A stretch of DNA of 35,711 nucleotides, taken from NCBI RefSeq assembly GCF_030464885.1, contig NZ_JALPRJ010000080.1, forward strand, positions 1-35,711, written 5' to 3'. A program made the translations under genes and the position numbers. The stretch's first letter is position 1. The number at the start of each line of letters is the position of its first letter. The stretch is from Caballeronia sp. SEWSISQ10-4 2. Its GTDB lineage: Bacteria; Pseudomonadota; Gammaproteobacteria; Burkholderiales; Burkholderiaceae. Shown in pieces: positions 15,409-23,826 of this stretch. Under the pieces are notes generated by a model that saw only the letters and a program-made list of their open reading frames with translations, ran no database searches and was not told where the DNA came from.

Positions 15409-16527
15409 TTAGAGCGCCTTCCGTACAGGGGTGTTCGCCGGCGTGCGCTGCAGCCGGTTCGCGAGGCGGTTCTTGAGACGCAGGAACGGCGCTTCGATGA
15501 AAAAACAACTGACCATTGCCGCCCCCAGGGCTTCCAGTATGCCAAGCGGGAACGCATGAGCTATCGGCAGGTTCACGTCCGAAAAGAGTTGCTGCCATAG
15601 ATACAGGCTGAACGAGAGCGTGCCGACGAAAACAAAAGGTTTTGTCCGCAATAGCCGGGAGCACCAAAAATCGCGCTGAAAGTAGAGGCCGACTATCACG
15701 ATACCGACGAGCGCGGCTTCGAACGTGGTTCCGTAAGTGGCGCGCCAGAATCCCCCGAGTCTTGACTCCACGACCGGCATGAGAAATAACAGCACGACAA
15801 TGATGCCGGTGAGAATGAGCGTCCCGCCGGGCCATGACCGGACCCAGGCGTTCAGTCTGTCCTGGTTGAGCGCGACAAAACATCCGATGAGGATCGGGTC
15901 GATGCCCGTTTGAAACATCATGCTGAGTTGCCCGCGCAAATGCGGCGCGGCGAAATAGGTGCCGACTCTGATCAGGGGCACGAGAAAAATCAAAAACACC
16001 AGTACGCGCTGGCTATTGCGACGCCAGATGTAAAAGAGCAGCGGAGGCCAGAGCCAGTAAAACTGCTCTTCCAGCGCAAGCGTCCAGAAATGGCCGAGAT
16101 ACCACGCGCCGTCGGGATGCAGCGCATTGTCGGCGGACATACCCAGGAGCTCGGAATAATTCCAGATGTGAAGCGCTGCATACGTCACTTGATGACGATC
16201 GACATCGATCCATCCCGCACTCGACAGAACGACGATCACCGCGATGTAAGTGTAAAACGCGGGCCATATGCGCAATGCCCGCTTCACATAAAAGGGCACC
16301 AGCCGGATAACGCCCGTACTTTTCAATTCAGCCTGCAGGATCGTGGTAATCAGGAACCCGCTCAGCACAAAAAAGATCAGAACCCCGAGCCGGCCATCGG
16401 AGAACAGGCGCAGCGGCGCCAGGACGCCCGTGTAGCCCCCGGCAAGCGTACGCTGGGCATGACCGGCTACGACCATCGCCACGGCGACGGCGCGCAGCCC
16501 GGTGAGCTCCTGCACGCGATGTTTCAT
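15409..16527 (-). CDS. Acyltransferase 3 family membrane protein (OafA-like)
   Basis: Integral inner-membrane O-acyltransferase of 372 residues, a family that adds acetyl or other acyl groups to cell-surface sugars, lipopolysaccharide or other glycans. It begins with ELTGLRAVAVAMVVAGHA (7-24), whose His is the proposed catalytic residue of the family. FFVLSGFLI follows near 52-60, and an EEQFYWLWPPLLF segment lies mid-protein. About ten hydrophobic segments are visible and there is no C-terminal SGNH domain. It has no obvious operon partner: the upstream gene is divergent and the downstream gene is separated by about 290 bases. AGGA lies eight bases before the start. Confidence 0.88.
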   Translation of the reverse strand: MKHRVQELTGLRAVAVAMVVAGHAQRTLAGGYTGVLAPLRLFSDGRLGVLIFFVLSGFLITTILQAELKSTGVIRLVPFYVKRALRIWPAFYTYIAVIVVLSSAGWIDVDRHQVTYAALHIWNYSELLGMSADNALHPDGAWYLGHFWTLALEEQFYWLWPPLLFYIWRRNSQRVLVFLIFLVPLIRVGTYFAAPHLRGQLSMMFQTGIDPILIGCFVALNQDRLNAWVRSWPGGTLILTGIIVVLLFLMPVVESRLGGFWRATYGTTFEAALVGIVIVGLYFQRDFWCSRLLRTKPFVFVGTLSFSLYLWQQLFSDVNLPIAHAFPLGILEALGAAMVSCFFIEAPFLRLKNRLANRLQRTPANTPVRKAL

Positions 16528-16828
16528 CTATCCGGTCCTGCCTCGATTGAACGTGGTTGTGCGTCGCAATCAAGCATCGGTGAAAAAATATTTAAATAAA
16601 ATCAAAAAAAACGGGCCGGGCGCCGCCCACGAAGTGACCTTGTCAGATGCCGGGAAATCTTTTTAAAGATTTGGAAAGGACGTGCGGGAGGCGCGTGTTG
16701 CTCGCCGTTTCACTGTTTGCTGAAGTGCGCAACCATGACTTCGCGAATAAACGCTGCACTGCCTGAGCAAGGCTCAAGTTCTTTTCTCACCCAGGCTCGA
16801 AAGCAAAACTGACGTACGGAGCATTTCA
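16528..16828. other. Divergent intergenic region, acyltransferase/fliD
   Basis: No gene is seen in these 301 bases. The part near the acyltransferase is A-rich on the plus strand (16578-16608) and may hold its promoter. A perfect 8-bp-arm palindrome lies at 16655-16672 and a small TGAGC/GCTCA hairpin at 16764-16776. I did not find a convincing sigma-28 flagellar promoter upstream of fliD. Confidence 0.5.
16655..16672. promoter_or_regulatory. Perfect AT-rich palindrome upstream of fliD
   Basis: AAATCTTT (16655-16662) and AAAGATTT (16665-16672) are exact inverted copies separated by TT. The element lies 157 bases before the fliD start and 128 bases before the divergent acyltransferase start. 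It could bind a dimeric regulator. No known consensus is matched with confidence. Confidence 0.35.
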
Positions 16829-18391
16829 ATGTCGACGATTCCCAGCGCCTCCAGTGCCCCCACCCCGGCGGCCGCTGCCAAAACTGCAGCCGATACCTTG
16901 TCCGCTGCCAACGCGGCCAGGGCGTCCGCCGCGCAGTCCGTTATCAGCGGCTCTACAGGCAACGCGTCACTGGATGTCACGGCGCTGGTCACGAGCCTCG
17001 TCAACGCAAAGGTCGCCGGACAGACCGGCTCGCTGAGCGCGCAACAGTCAAAAGACAGCACCAGACTCTCGGCAATCGGGGCGTTGCAGGCCGCGTTGTC
17101 GGCGTTGCAGGCCGGTGTTGCCCCGCTGTCCAACGGCACCGCCCTGGGACAGTTCACCGCGATTGCGGACGGCACCGGACTGACTGCAAGCGGCAGCAGC
17201 GGGGCGGCAACGGGCAGTTATTCGGTCGCGGTCACACAAATTGCCAGCGCTCAGACGCTGTCGTCGGCGGCGTTCGGCGCGACGAGCGCACTCGGCACCG
17301 GCGCGATCAACGTCTCGGTCGGCGACAAGTCGATGAGCGTCGACATCACGCCGGCGAACAACACGGTGAGCGGCATTGCCGGCGCGATCAACTCGTCTGC
17401 AGGCAACCCCGGCGTCACGGCCACGGTCGTTACCGGCACGGACGGCGGCCACCTGATCCTGCGCTCGTCGGCCACGGGCGCATCGAACACAATCGACGTC
17501 TCGGTGGGCGACGTGACCAACGACGCTGGGCTGTCGAGCCTCGGCGTAACGTCCACGGCTGGCGCCACGGGCTCTGACAAATCGACCATCGTGTCGTCGT
17601 CGGCTACGAGCCCGTGGACGCAGACCGAGTCTGCACAAGACGCCATGTTCACCATCGACGGCACGGCTGGGACGAGCTCCAGCAACACAGTGACCAACGC
17701 GATCCAGGGCGTGACGCTGAATCTCACTGCCGCTGCCATCGGCGTGCCCGCCGGCACGGCGCAGACGCTGACCGTGGCGCAGGACACTTCGTCGGCCACC
17801 ACCGCAATCACCAACTTCGTCAACCTCTATAACACCCTGGTCACCACGTACAGCCAGGTCGCCAGTTTCGACGGTTCGAAAGCCAAGGGTTCGCAAGGCG
17901 GTCCGTTGCTCGGCGACTCGATGTTCAATACGATCAAGAGCACGCTCTCGGGCATTGTCAGCGGCGGCGTGAAGAATGGCAGCTCGACCGTCTCGCTTGG
18001 AACGGTCGGCATTACGCTTAAAGACGACGGCACCCTGACCACCGACAGCACGAAGCTTGCGAACGCGTTGACGAGCAACCCGGCGGGGGTCGCGGCCCTG
18101 TTCAATTCGACGACCGGCGTGGCCGCGAAGATGACGACCAGCCTGAATTCGTTCCTGAACAAGGGCGGCCTGATTTCGAACAACCAGGACCCGCTGAACG
18201 CGGACCTCAAGAGCATCACTACGCAGCAAGACCACTTGGCAGACTACTCGACACAGCTCACTCACCAGTACCAGGCTCAGTTCACGGCGCTCAATACCGT
18301 GATGTCGACGATGAACAAGAATTCGCAGTACCTGACCCAATTGTTTGGTGGCGCGAACAGCGCCGGTGCGCTGGAAAAAGGCAAGAGCTAA
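16829..18391 (+). CDS. fliD: Flagellar hook-associated protein 2 (filament cap FliD)
   Basis: FliD caps the growing flagellar filament and helps flagellin fold as it leaves the export channel. The protein has 520 residues, rich in Ala, Ser, Thr and Gly. The conserved N-terminal domain starts at LDVTALVTSLVNAK (48-61). The repeated TYSVAVTQIA-like segment, the FVNLYNTLVTTYSQVASFDG segment and the C-terminal heptad region ending YLTQLFGG are typical of Burkholderia-type FliD. GGAG lies seven bases before the ATG. It has a Ser/Ala-rich N-terminal extension of about 45 residues. No fliC, fliS or fliT is near it in this window, so it is detached from the main flagellar clusters and may be a second copy. 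Confidence 0.88.
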   Translation: MSTIPSASSAPTPAAAAKTAADTLSAANAARASAAQSVISGSTGNASLDVTALVTSLVNAKVAGQTGSLSAQQSKDSTRLSAIGALQAALSALQAGVAPLSNGTALGQFTAIADGTGLTASGSSGAATGSYSVAVTQIASAQTLSSAAFGATSALGTGAINVSVGDKSMSVDITPANNTVSGIAGAINSSAGNPGVTATVVTGTDGGHLILRSSATGASNTIDVSVGDVTNDAGLSSLGVTSTAGATGSDKSTIVSSSATSPWTQTESAQDAMFTIDGTAGTSSSNTVTNAIQGVTLNLTAAAIGVPAGTAQTLTVAQDTSSATTAITNFVNLYNTLVTTYSQVASFDGSKAKGSQGGPLLGDSMFNTIKSTLSGIVSGGVKNGSSTVSLGTVGITLKDDGTLTTDSTKLANALTSNPAGVAALFNSTTGVAAKMTTSLNSFLNKGGLISNNQDPLNADLKSITTQQDHLADYSTQLTHQYQAQFTALNTVMSTMNKNSQYLTQLFGGANSAGALEKGKS

Positions 18392-18470
18392 CCGGCAAGG
18401 CAGAGGATTTATCGGTGAAAGATCGGTGACATACGGGAACCAGGCCCCGCATTGCGCGGAGATAACGGCA

Positions 18471-19463
18471 ATGCACAAGCGTCGCGACCTGACGGCGGAA
18501 GGAGCGGCGAAAGGCCGTGGCAATGTGAAAAATAAGCGACTGCATCTCCGGCTGGTTTTTAATTTGTTTCGATATCTGTCGGTTCTGGCTGCCGCGGGCT
18601 TCAGTGGTGCGCCGCTCGCCCACGCCGGTTGTGTCGCGAGCGATGGCAAGCCGCGCGAGGTCATGTTGCTGCCTTCAGCAAGTATCTCTGCGTCGCCCAA
18701 TGTGACGGTAGGCGGGATATTGGGTTCGGTGCATGTTGCCGCGGTGCAGGATATTCCGTTCACCTGCACGGGCGCGGCGAACACCCTCGAGATTCGGTTG
18801 ACCCGCTCCGAAGCACCCGTGCCGGATTTGAAAGATGTGTATCCCACGAGTGTTGCGGGCGTTGGCATGCGAGTGAGCGCAGGCGGCGGCAGCTTTGCCG
18901 GGATCGATGACGCGCCTCGTCCAGTACCGTACAAGGTCCTGCTGATGCCTCAGGCCAAGCATCTGACAGGCTTTGCGCTCCGGATCGACTTCATCAAGAC
19001 AGGCCCCGTGCAGGACGGTTTCCTCGCGGCGGGTCCGCTAGCGAGCGTGATGGTTGGTGGCACGGAACTGCTTGAAGTCGATATCCCGGCAGGCGCCGTG
19101 GCCTTTACCTCGTCCGTGTGCGATGCGGTACATGCGGGCGGCAGTGTCGCCGCCGGGGTCGGTACGGCGGGCGCGTTCACGCAAGAGAGCATCGTCGTGC
19201 GTGCGGGATGCAACCCGAGTGCGGTTGCGGTTGTGCAGTTAGGGCAGCCCTATCTGTATGGCGGTACGCCATTAGTTCGTTATCCTGCTGTTGCACGCGC
19301 GAATGCGGCGAATCCCGACAGCGACCGGATGGAGCACGCGTGGCCAAGTGCCGTGGGCAACGGTCCCGGCGCGTTCGCCGGCAGCACCAGCGCTTTCGGC
19401 GCTGGCAATCTTGGCGAAAGCGCATTGGGTCGGAGCGCCCGCAGTTCCAGTTTTCATCCTTAA
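18471..19463 (+). CDS. Secreted fimbrial-adhesin-like protein
   Basis: Predicted exported protein of 330 residues. A signal peptide with a long basic n-region (about 30 residues), a hydrophobic core and APLAHA cleavage near residue 52 is clear. A GTG at 18525 would give a more ordinary signal, so the start is uncertain; the ATG has GGAG nine bases upstream. The mature protein begins with Cys and carries an IPFTC segment, GVGMRV, and an LRIDFIKTGPV segment resembling the chaperone-usher fimbrial adhesin fold. A later Cys pair (SSVC, RAGC) could be a shortened pilin domain, and the C-terminus is Gly/Ser-rich and unusual. No chaperone or usher gene is adjacent. Assignment is by local resemblance only. 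Confidence 0.55.
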   Translation: MHKRRDLTAEGAAKGRGNVKNKRLHLRLVFNLFRYLSVLAAAGFSGAPLAHAGCVASDGKPREVMLLPSASISASPNVTVGGILGSVHVAAVQDIPFTCTGAANTLEIRLTRSEAPVPDLKDVYPTSVAGVGMRVSAGGGSFAGIDDAPRPVPYKVLLMPQAKHLTGFALRIDFIKTGPVQDGFLAAGPLASVMVGGTELLEVDIPAGAVAFTSSVCDAVHAGGSVAAGVGTAGAFTQESIVVRAGCNPSAVAVVQLGQPYLYGGTPLVRYPAVARANAANPDSDRMEHAWPSAVGNGPGAFAGSTSAFGAGNLGESALGRSARSSSFHP

Positions 19464-19685
19464 GCGGGTGCGTCCATGGCCGATTCAAGGTAACTGCTTA
19501 AAAATAAAACGGCGCCAGCGGAGAACTCACGATAAAAACTACCAACCGGCAATTGGTCGCCTCGCGCTAGTTTATGAACCACTGGCGACAGGATTCGCAG
19601 GTCTCGTCGCACACCGCTCGAAAAAGATTCAGCTACAGCACAGACTCCGGGCATCGCGTTCGCTCGTCTTGTCGAGGAGTCCGGC

Positions 19686-20075
19686 ATGCTCACCGTCATC
19701 GCTGTTCATATCGCCGCGGCCGTGCTTTCTGTCATGGCCGGCGCAGTTGTATTCCTGGTCGAAAAAGGATCCGCACGTCACAGGTTGCTGGGACGGATAT
19801 GGGTGTCGGGCATGTTCATCACTGTGCTGAGTTCGGTCTATATCCGGGAGTTGAATCCAGGCCATTTTTCCTGGGTGCACGGACTGTCGTTGCTGACGGC
19901 GTTCAGTCTGGTGCGTGCAATCTGGGCTATTCGGCAAGGTAACGTTCGCGGCCACGCATTCGCGATGCAAGGATCGCTTGCCGGGCTCGTGGTGGCAGGT
20001 ATTGCCGCCGTGGCTACGCCGCATCGACTGCTGAACATCGTAGTCAGTGGATGGATTGCGCATGGCTTATGGTAG
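19686..20075 (+). CDS. DUF2306-like small membrane protein
   Basis: Integral membrane protein of 129 residues with four hydrophobic helices. It resembles the DUF2306 family: an N-terminal His in a membrane segment (IAVHIAAAVLS), the KGSARHRLLGRIWVSGM loop, a His-containing third segment, and a GHAFAMQGSLAGL stretch. The family has no settled function. GAGGAG lies six bases before the ATG, making the start firm. It is alone, with over 200 bases of non-coding sequence on each side. Confidence 0.7.
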   Translation: MLTVIAVHIAAAVLSVMAGAVVFLVEKGSARHRLLGRIWVSGMFITVLSSVYIRELNPGHFSWVHGLSLLTAFSLVRAIWAIRQGNVRGHAFAMQGSLAGLVVAGIAAVATPHRLLNIVVSGWIAHGLW

Positions 20076-20384
20076 TCGTGACGAGGGCGTTGTTACGTCC
20101 GCCGCTCTGCCGCATAAAACTTCCCGTGTCTCTCATCAGGCTGATCGTCGGGGGTTTCTCATAGTCGGCGATCGTTCACGCCCGAACGCCGGCTATCGCG
20201 ACGGTCAAATGGTCGTGGCGGGCCGAACCCGGTCATTGGCCTGTCGTCGCGCTCGGACAAAATACGCTTGCGAGTGGTGCATAATCCAGGTGGATTGCGT
20301 TCCCGTCGGTCGCCGAAAGCGGCACGCCTTTCACCTACAATGTTGGTGGACTGGCAAGTATCCTTAATCTGAAGGAGTTTGAGA
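20076..20384. other. Intergenic region before the cupin gene
   Basis: No credible gene is seen in about 309 bases; open frames here are short and Arg-rich with no start signals. A TACAAT at 20336-20341 could be the -10 element of the cupin promoter, but no good -35 lies at the right distance. GAAGGAG (20371-20377) is the ribosome-binding site of the cupin gene. Confidence 0.45.
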
Positions 20385-20828
20385 ATGACTCTTAGCAGTG
20401 TGACGCCAAGCGAACCGATCAACATTGGTCAACTAAGCATTCAGTACCTGATAGATGGAGCTGCCACAGGCGGGATGGGTGTTTTTGAGTTGACTGTGCT
20501 GCCTGGTTCGCAAGTTCCGCCGCCACACAGCCACACAGGTAACGACGAGTGTGTCTATGTGCTGGAAGGCAGACTTCGGTACTCGGTCGATGGGGAAGTC
20601 CGGGATCTAACGCCGGGAGAATGGATGTTTACCCCACGTGGATCCGTTCATCACTTTAGCAACCCGCACAGCGGCACCGCCCGCGCACTGATTGTCCTTA
20701 CGCCTGACATTGGTGCTCAGTATTTTCGTGACGTCAGGACAATCGTAGATGCTGGCGGTCCGCCCGACCGCTCGAAGCTTATCGGTGTCATGTCAAAGTA
20801 CGGGCTGGTGCCGGCGGCACCACAATGA
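20385..20828 (+). CDS. Cupin-domain protein
   Basis: Small cupin of 147 residues, a beta-barrel that usually binds a metal ion; members include dioxygenases, isomerases and ligand sensors. Cupin motif 1 has H48, H50 and E55 (HSHTGNDE) and the closing Gly62. Motif 2 runs through PGEW to PRGSVHHF, with His89/His90 as the third histidine ligand. The ATG at 20385 lies seven bases after GAAGGAG; an upstream in-frame TTG is too close to that site. It has no close partner on the same strand. The reaction cannot be told from the fold. Confidence 0.85.
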   Translation: MTLSSVTPSEPINIGQLSIQYLIDGAATGGMGVFELTVLPGSQVPPPHSHTGNDECVYVLEGRLRYSVDGEVRDLTPGEWMFTPRGSVHHFSNPHSGTARALIVLTPDIGAQYFRDVRTIVDAGGPPDRSKLIGVMSKYGLVPAAPQ

Positions 20829-20969
20829 GCCGCAGTCACGTGACAATTGCCTCCGGGGGATGCGCCCGCTTCGCGGGAACCCCTGAACCCAGGCGTTGAA
20901 CGTCGGTTTTCGGAAACAGATCCAACCGCTCAGGGTCGAACGCCGTCTGCCGCGCCCCTCACCAGCCGC

Positions 20970-21944
20970 CTAGATAAGGATGACAAACTTTCCTTCGGCC
21001 TCATTGCGCTCCATCAATTCGTGAGCCCTGGGCACGTCGGTCAGGCCGAATACACGCGTTGGGCGACCTCGATACAGACCGCCCGCCGCAAAATCCACTA
21101 TCTGCTGCATGGGCACGTCCGACAGCGGGAATTCCGGGGTCCCGAAGGTAAAGCTTCCAAAGAAACTCATCTGAACACCGCTTGCCATCTGGCCAAGCGG
21201 ATTGAACTCGGCGAGGGGTGCAAGCCCCCCAAGAAACCCGGCGAGGCACACGCGACCGCCCCGACGTGTGGCGCGCAATGAGTCGAGAACCGTGCTGTTT
21301 CCAATGAGATCGAGCACCGCGTCGGCCTTGCCGCCTGGCCAACCCGGCGCGGCAAGTAAATCTCCCGCTGTCGTCACCACATGTGCAGCGCCAAGCGAAC
21401 GCAGCAAGGCTTCGCTGCTTGATCGACGGGTGGTCGCAATCACATCGGCACCGAGTTGGCAGCCGATGTCGATGGCCGCCTGCCCCAGGCTCGACGTGCC
21501 CCCGCGTACGACAAGTCGCTGCCCGGCCTTCAATTCCAGGTTTCGATGAAGGCACGTCCAGGCAACCGCATAGGCTTCCGGCAACGCGGCGAGAATTTCC
21601 CAATCAAGTGTGGTTTCAACGGCGACAACATTGGAGGCGGGTACCACGACGTATTCAGCATAGCTGCCGTTGATCGTTCTCCCCATCCCACCCATTAATG
21701 CCATGACCGTCTGGCCCTCGCGGAGAATACCCGTCGCATCCGCAACAACGGTCCCAACACATTCGATGCCGCTAATTTCTGCCACGTCTCCCCACAATCC
21801 GCGACGCATATAGAGCTCAGCCCGGTTCAGACCGAATGCAAGAACGCGAATCAGGATACAACCCGGTCTCACTGCAGGCTCTGGTACGTCGATGACTTCC
21901 AGCACTTCCGGACCACCAAACCCTTTCCTCACGATTGCCTTCAT
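20970..21944 (-). CDS. MDR-superfamily NADPH:quinone-oxidoreductase-like enzyme
   Basis: Medium-chain reductase of 324 residues, cytosolic, NAD(P)H-dependent and probably zinc-free, as in the quinone oxidoreductase subgroup. It opens with MKAIVRKGFGGPEVLEV. GLNRAELYMRRG (38-49) covers the substrate-site entrance where these enzymes have Asn in place of a zinc ligand. The nucleotide motif is GGTSSLG (148-154). The start has GAGGAG six bases upstream, so it is secure. It is divergent from a LysR gene, and a long inverted repeat lies between them, so it is the likely target of that regulator. The substrate (quinone, enone or aldehyde) is unknown. Confidence 0.88.
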   Translation of the reverse strand: MKAIVRKGFGGPEVLEVIDVPEPAVRPGCILIRVLAFGLNRAELYMRRGLWGDVAEISGIECVGTVVADATGILREGQTVMALMGGMGRTINGSYAEYVVVPASNVVAVETTLDWEILAALPEAYAVAWTCLHRNLELKAGQRLVVRGGTSSLGQAAIDIGCQLGADVIATTRRSSSEALLRSLGAAHVVTTAGDLLAAPGWPGGKADAVLDLIGNSTVLDSLRATRRGGRVCLAGFLGGLAPLAEFNPLGQMASGVQMSFFGSFTFGTPEFPLSDVPMQQIVDFAAGGLYRGRPTRVFGLTDVPRAHELMERNEAEGKFVILI

Positions 21945-21981
21945 GTCGATCTCCTCAATGGGAGAACGAATGGTAGGATCG

Positions 21982-22019
21982 ATCTTCGTCGAAATAAATT
22001 ACGATGTTTCGACAAAGAT
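21982..22019. promoter_or_regulatory. Long inverted repeat, likely LysR operator
   Basis: ATCTTCGTCGAAA (21982-21994) and TTTCGACAAAGAT (22007-22019) are inverted copies matching at 12 of 13 positions around a 12-base AT-rich centre. It lies in the 92-base gap between divergent oxidoreductase and LysR genes, 18 bases before the LysR start. A TCGT-N11-ACGA arrangement (21986-22004), of the T-N11-A LysR kind, also falls inside it. Binding by the adjacent LysR protein is inferred. Confidence 0.6.
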
Positions 22020-22036
22020 TGAAGTCTGACTCTACA

Positions 22037-22924
22037 ATGAATGAACCCACGTTATTACAGCTGCAATGCTTTGAGGCTTTAGTAGCCGAGGGCAGCTTTG
22101 CCGCGGCCGCAGCGCGTTTGAACCGGACACATCCGACGGTCCACGCGGCAGTGACTGCGCTGGAAGCGCAGGTAGGTATGGTCCTGCTGGACAGGGCGGG
22201 CTACCGGGTCTCGCTTACAGCGGAGGGCGCGGCGTTTCGCTCGCGCGTGGCAGTGTTTCTTCATCAATATGAAAATCTGCGGCGGGAAGCAGCCCAACTC
22301 GCAGCTGGGCAAGAGGCCGAGTTGCGTGTGGTCGTGGGTGACCTGTGTCCATTGCCGGAGACATTGGGTCCGCTGAGACATTTCTTCGAGACCAGTACCG
22401 GCACCCGCTTGACGTTGCTGTTCGAGGCCATAAGCGGCCCATGGGAACGGCTACGAAATGGCGATTGCGACCTGATCTTTCACCACCTCGATAAACCGTC
22501 TCCTGCGATCGAAACCATCGAACTTTTCGAAGTGAAGTTGGTGCCGGTCGCCGCGCCCGGGTTTCTCAAGCTGCCTCTTGATGAATCGCTCACACCCGAT
22601 GACTTGAGGCCCTATGTTCAATGCGTCATTCGTGATACGAGCAAGCAGCCCTCGGACGCCAATTACTATCTGATCGAGGGCGCGCCGACCTGCACGGTGC
22701 CCGACCAGTTGATGAAGCGTGAACTGATTGTGCAAGGGCTCGCGTGGGGCCATATGCCGTCTCATCTGGTCGCCGGCGACCTAAAGGAACATAGGCTGGT
22801 GTCGCTGGAAGGGCGGCATCTGCGCGGCGCCACGCTCAAGCACTACGCGGCGCGCCGTCGGGACACTGCTCACGGGCCCGTGGCACAGAGGCTCTGGGTT
22901 CAGTTGCAGCAGGCAGCAGGTTAA
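22037..22924 (+). CDS. LysR-family transcriptional regulator
   Basis: DNA-binding regulator of 295 residues. The N-terminal winged helix-turn-helix spans roughly residues 5-64: LQCFEALVAEGSFAAAAARL leads into the recognition helix RTHPTVHAAVTALEAQVG, a less usual variant where most relatives have S-Q-S/P-A-V-S. The rest is the periplasmic-binding-protein-like effector domain. The start at 22037 is taken because the conserved helix follows at once; an upstream in-frame ATG at 22004 falls inside the inverted repeat. It probably controls the divergent oxidoreductase gene and itself. The effector is unknown. Confidence 0.87.
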   Translation: MNEPTLLQLQCFEALVAEGSFAAAAARLNRTHPTVHAAVTALEAQVGMVLLDRAGYRVSLTAEGAAFRSRVAVFLHQYENLRREAAQLAAGQEAELRVVVGDLCPLPETLGPLRHFFETSTGTRLTLLFEAISGPWERLRNGDCDLIFHHLDKPSPAIETIELFEVKLVPVAAPGFLKLPLDESLTPDDLRPYVQCVIRDTSKQPSDANYYLIEGAPTCTVPDQLMKRELIVQGLAWGHMPSHLVAGDLKEHRLVSLEGRHLRGATLKHYAARRRDTAHGPVAQRLWVQLQQAAG

Positions 22925-22975
22925 ACGCGGGGACGCTGTCTGGCGTGCACCACGCAAACCACCTGCCGCTGACGA

Positions 22976-23725
22976 TTAGTCGACCCGACACCACCGGCCA
23001 GAATCCGGGCACACAGTTGCCCGTGCGCCGTTGAGCCAGACTTGCTCTTCATCCAGTTGCAGCGAGGTCGAAGGGGCGATGTCGAAATCAACCCCAAGTG
23101 TGTGTGCAACATGGGCATCTTCTATGGGAAGCTCCCAGGTCAGAAATATTTGGGTGCAATCCTGGTCGGGCGAGAAGTCGGCCACATTAAAACCGCTGCT
23201 GCGGCGTTGAATTACGCCATGGGGTTGGCCGGTATCGAATATCACGGCCGTACCGCGGGTCAGAGGGATTCGATGACCCAAAGAGGGAAAATGCAAATCC
23301 AGACCCTTGTCCTCGCTCATGAAGAGATTGCAAAAGGCCGCACTGCCATATTGCGCACCGTCATGGTGGTACTTCGCGCCGCGGCATGCCATGAGCGCTA
23401 CGTCACTGGAGACAAGCACCTCAGGCAGTCCAAGCGCGCACGTCCAATCAGATACCGCCTGCACGCAGCGCTTATAGTCCGGCCAGCGAGCTCGCGCTCG
23501 CGCCAACGGCATTGCCTCGACGTCCCCGGGTTCGAGGACCAGGCGCGACGAAATCTCCCTTTCCCAATCTGCAAGTAAGCGTATAGGCGGCACAGGCACG
23601 TCGACCGTGCTTGTCAGCACGATGTCACTCACGCGTCGACTGCGGATGGCGTCGCCACTCCAGAAATAGGAAGTGAGGAGGTCTCGTACTCGATGCTGTT
23701 GAGGAGGGTGGCTCATCTGCACCAT
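22976..23725 (-). CDS. 2-oxoglutarate/Fe(II)-dependent oxygenase-like protein
   Basis: Predicted non-haem iron oxygenase of 249 residues with a double-stranded beta-helix core. The iron ligands look intact: H120-x-D122 in KYHHDG and distal His169 in TGQPHGV. Arg174/Arg175 shortly after are suited to bind the 2-oxoglutarate carboxylate. The first 100 residues are not conserved to my eye. The start could be Met1 or Met4 (MSHPPQQ); neither has a strong Shine-Dalgarno sequence. It is divergent from a LysE-type exporter gene with about 100 bases between them, which invites the idea that it hydroxylates an amino acid or similar compound that is then exported. The substrate is not known. Confidence 0.7.
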   Translation of the reverse strand: MVQMSHPPQQHRVRDLLTSYFWSGDAIRSRRVSDIVLTSTVDVPVPPIRLLADWEREISSRLVLEPGDVEAMPLARARARWPDYKRCVQAVSDWTCALGLPEVLVSSDVALMACRGAKYHHDGAQYGSAAFCNLFMSEDKGLDLHFPSLGHRIPLTRGTAVIFDTGQPHGVIQRRSSGFNVADFSPDQDCTQIFLTWELPIEDAHVAHTLGVDFDIAPSTSLQLDEEQVWLNGARATVCPDSGRWCRVD

Positions 23726-23762
23726 TGTAATAGGGCTGTGCGCGCAAGCAGTCAGCGGCCAG

Positions 23763-23790
23763 TTGCCAGCAAGATCGACTCTGATAGATT
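23763..23790 (+). promoter_or_regulatory. Candidate promoter for the LysE-type exporter
   Basis: TTGCCA (23763-23768) and TAGATT (23785-23790) are separated by 16 bases, and TG at 23782-23783 makes an extended -10. It lies 36 bases before the exporter start. A GATA-GAT-TATC inverted repeat overlaps the -10 element and could be an operator. Confidence 0.45.
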
Positions 23791-23826
23791 ATCTGTTCAA
23801 CACCTCGACGAGGAGTGTGCCTCAAC

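Noticed and set aside
16590..16636. GC-rich stem followed by a T-run on the minus strand
   Set aside because: It looks like a terminator for minus-strand transcripts, but no minus-strand gene lies upstream of it in the window, and the stem pairs only four good bases. The A/T run is more likely promoter DNA.
16746..16780. Possible sigma-28 flagellar promoter (TAAA...GC) upstream of fliD
   Set aside because: TAAA is present, but the sequence 15 bases on (GCAAGGCT) fits the GCCGATAA consensus poorly.
17048..18934. Open frame of 628 residues on the minus strand opposite fliD
   Set aside because: It is a high-GC shadow frame with Arg/His-rich translation and no domains. FliD on the plus strand is well supported.
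20047..20367. 106-residue open frame between the DUF2306 and cupin genes
   Set aside because: It overlaps the end of the DUF2306 gene, is Arg-rich, and has no ribosome-binding site or known domain.
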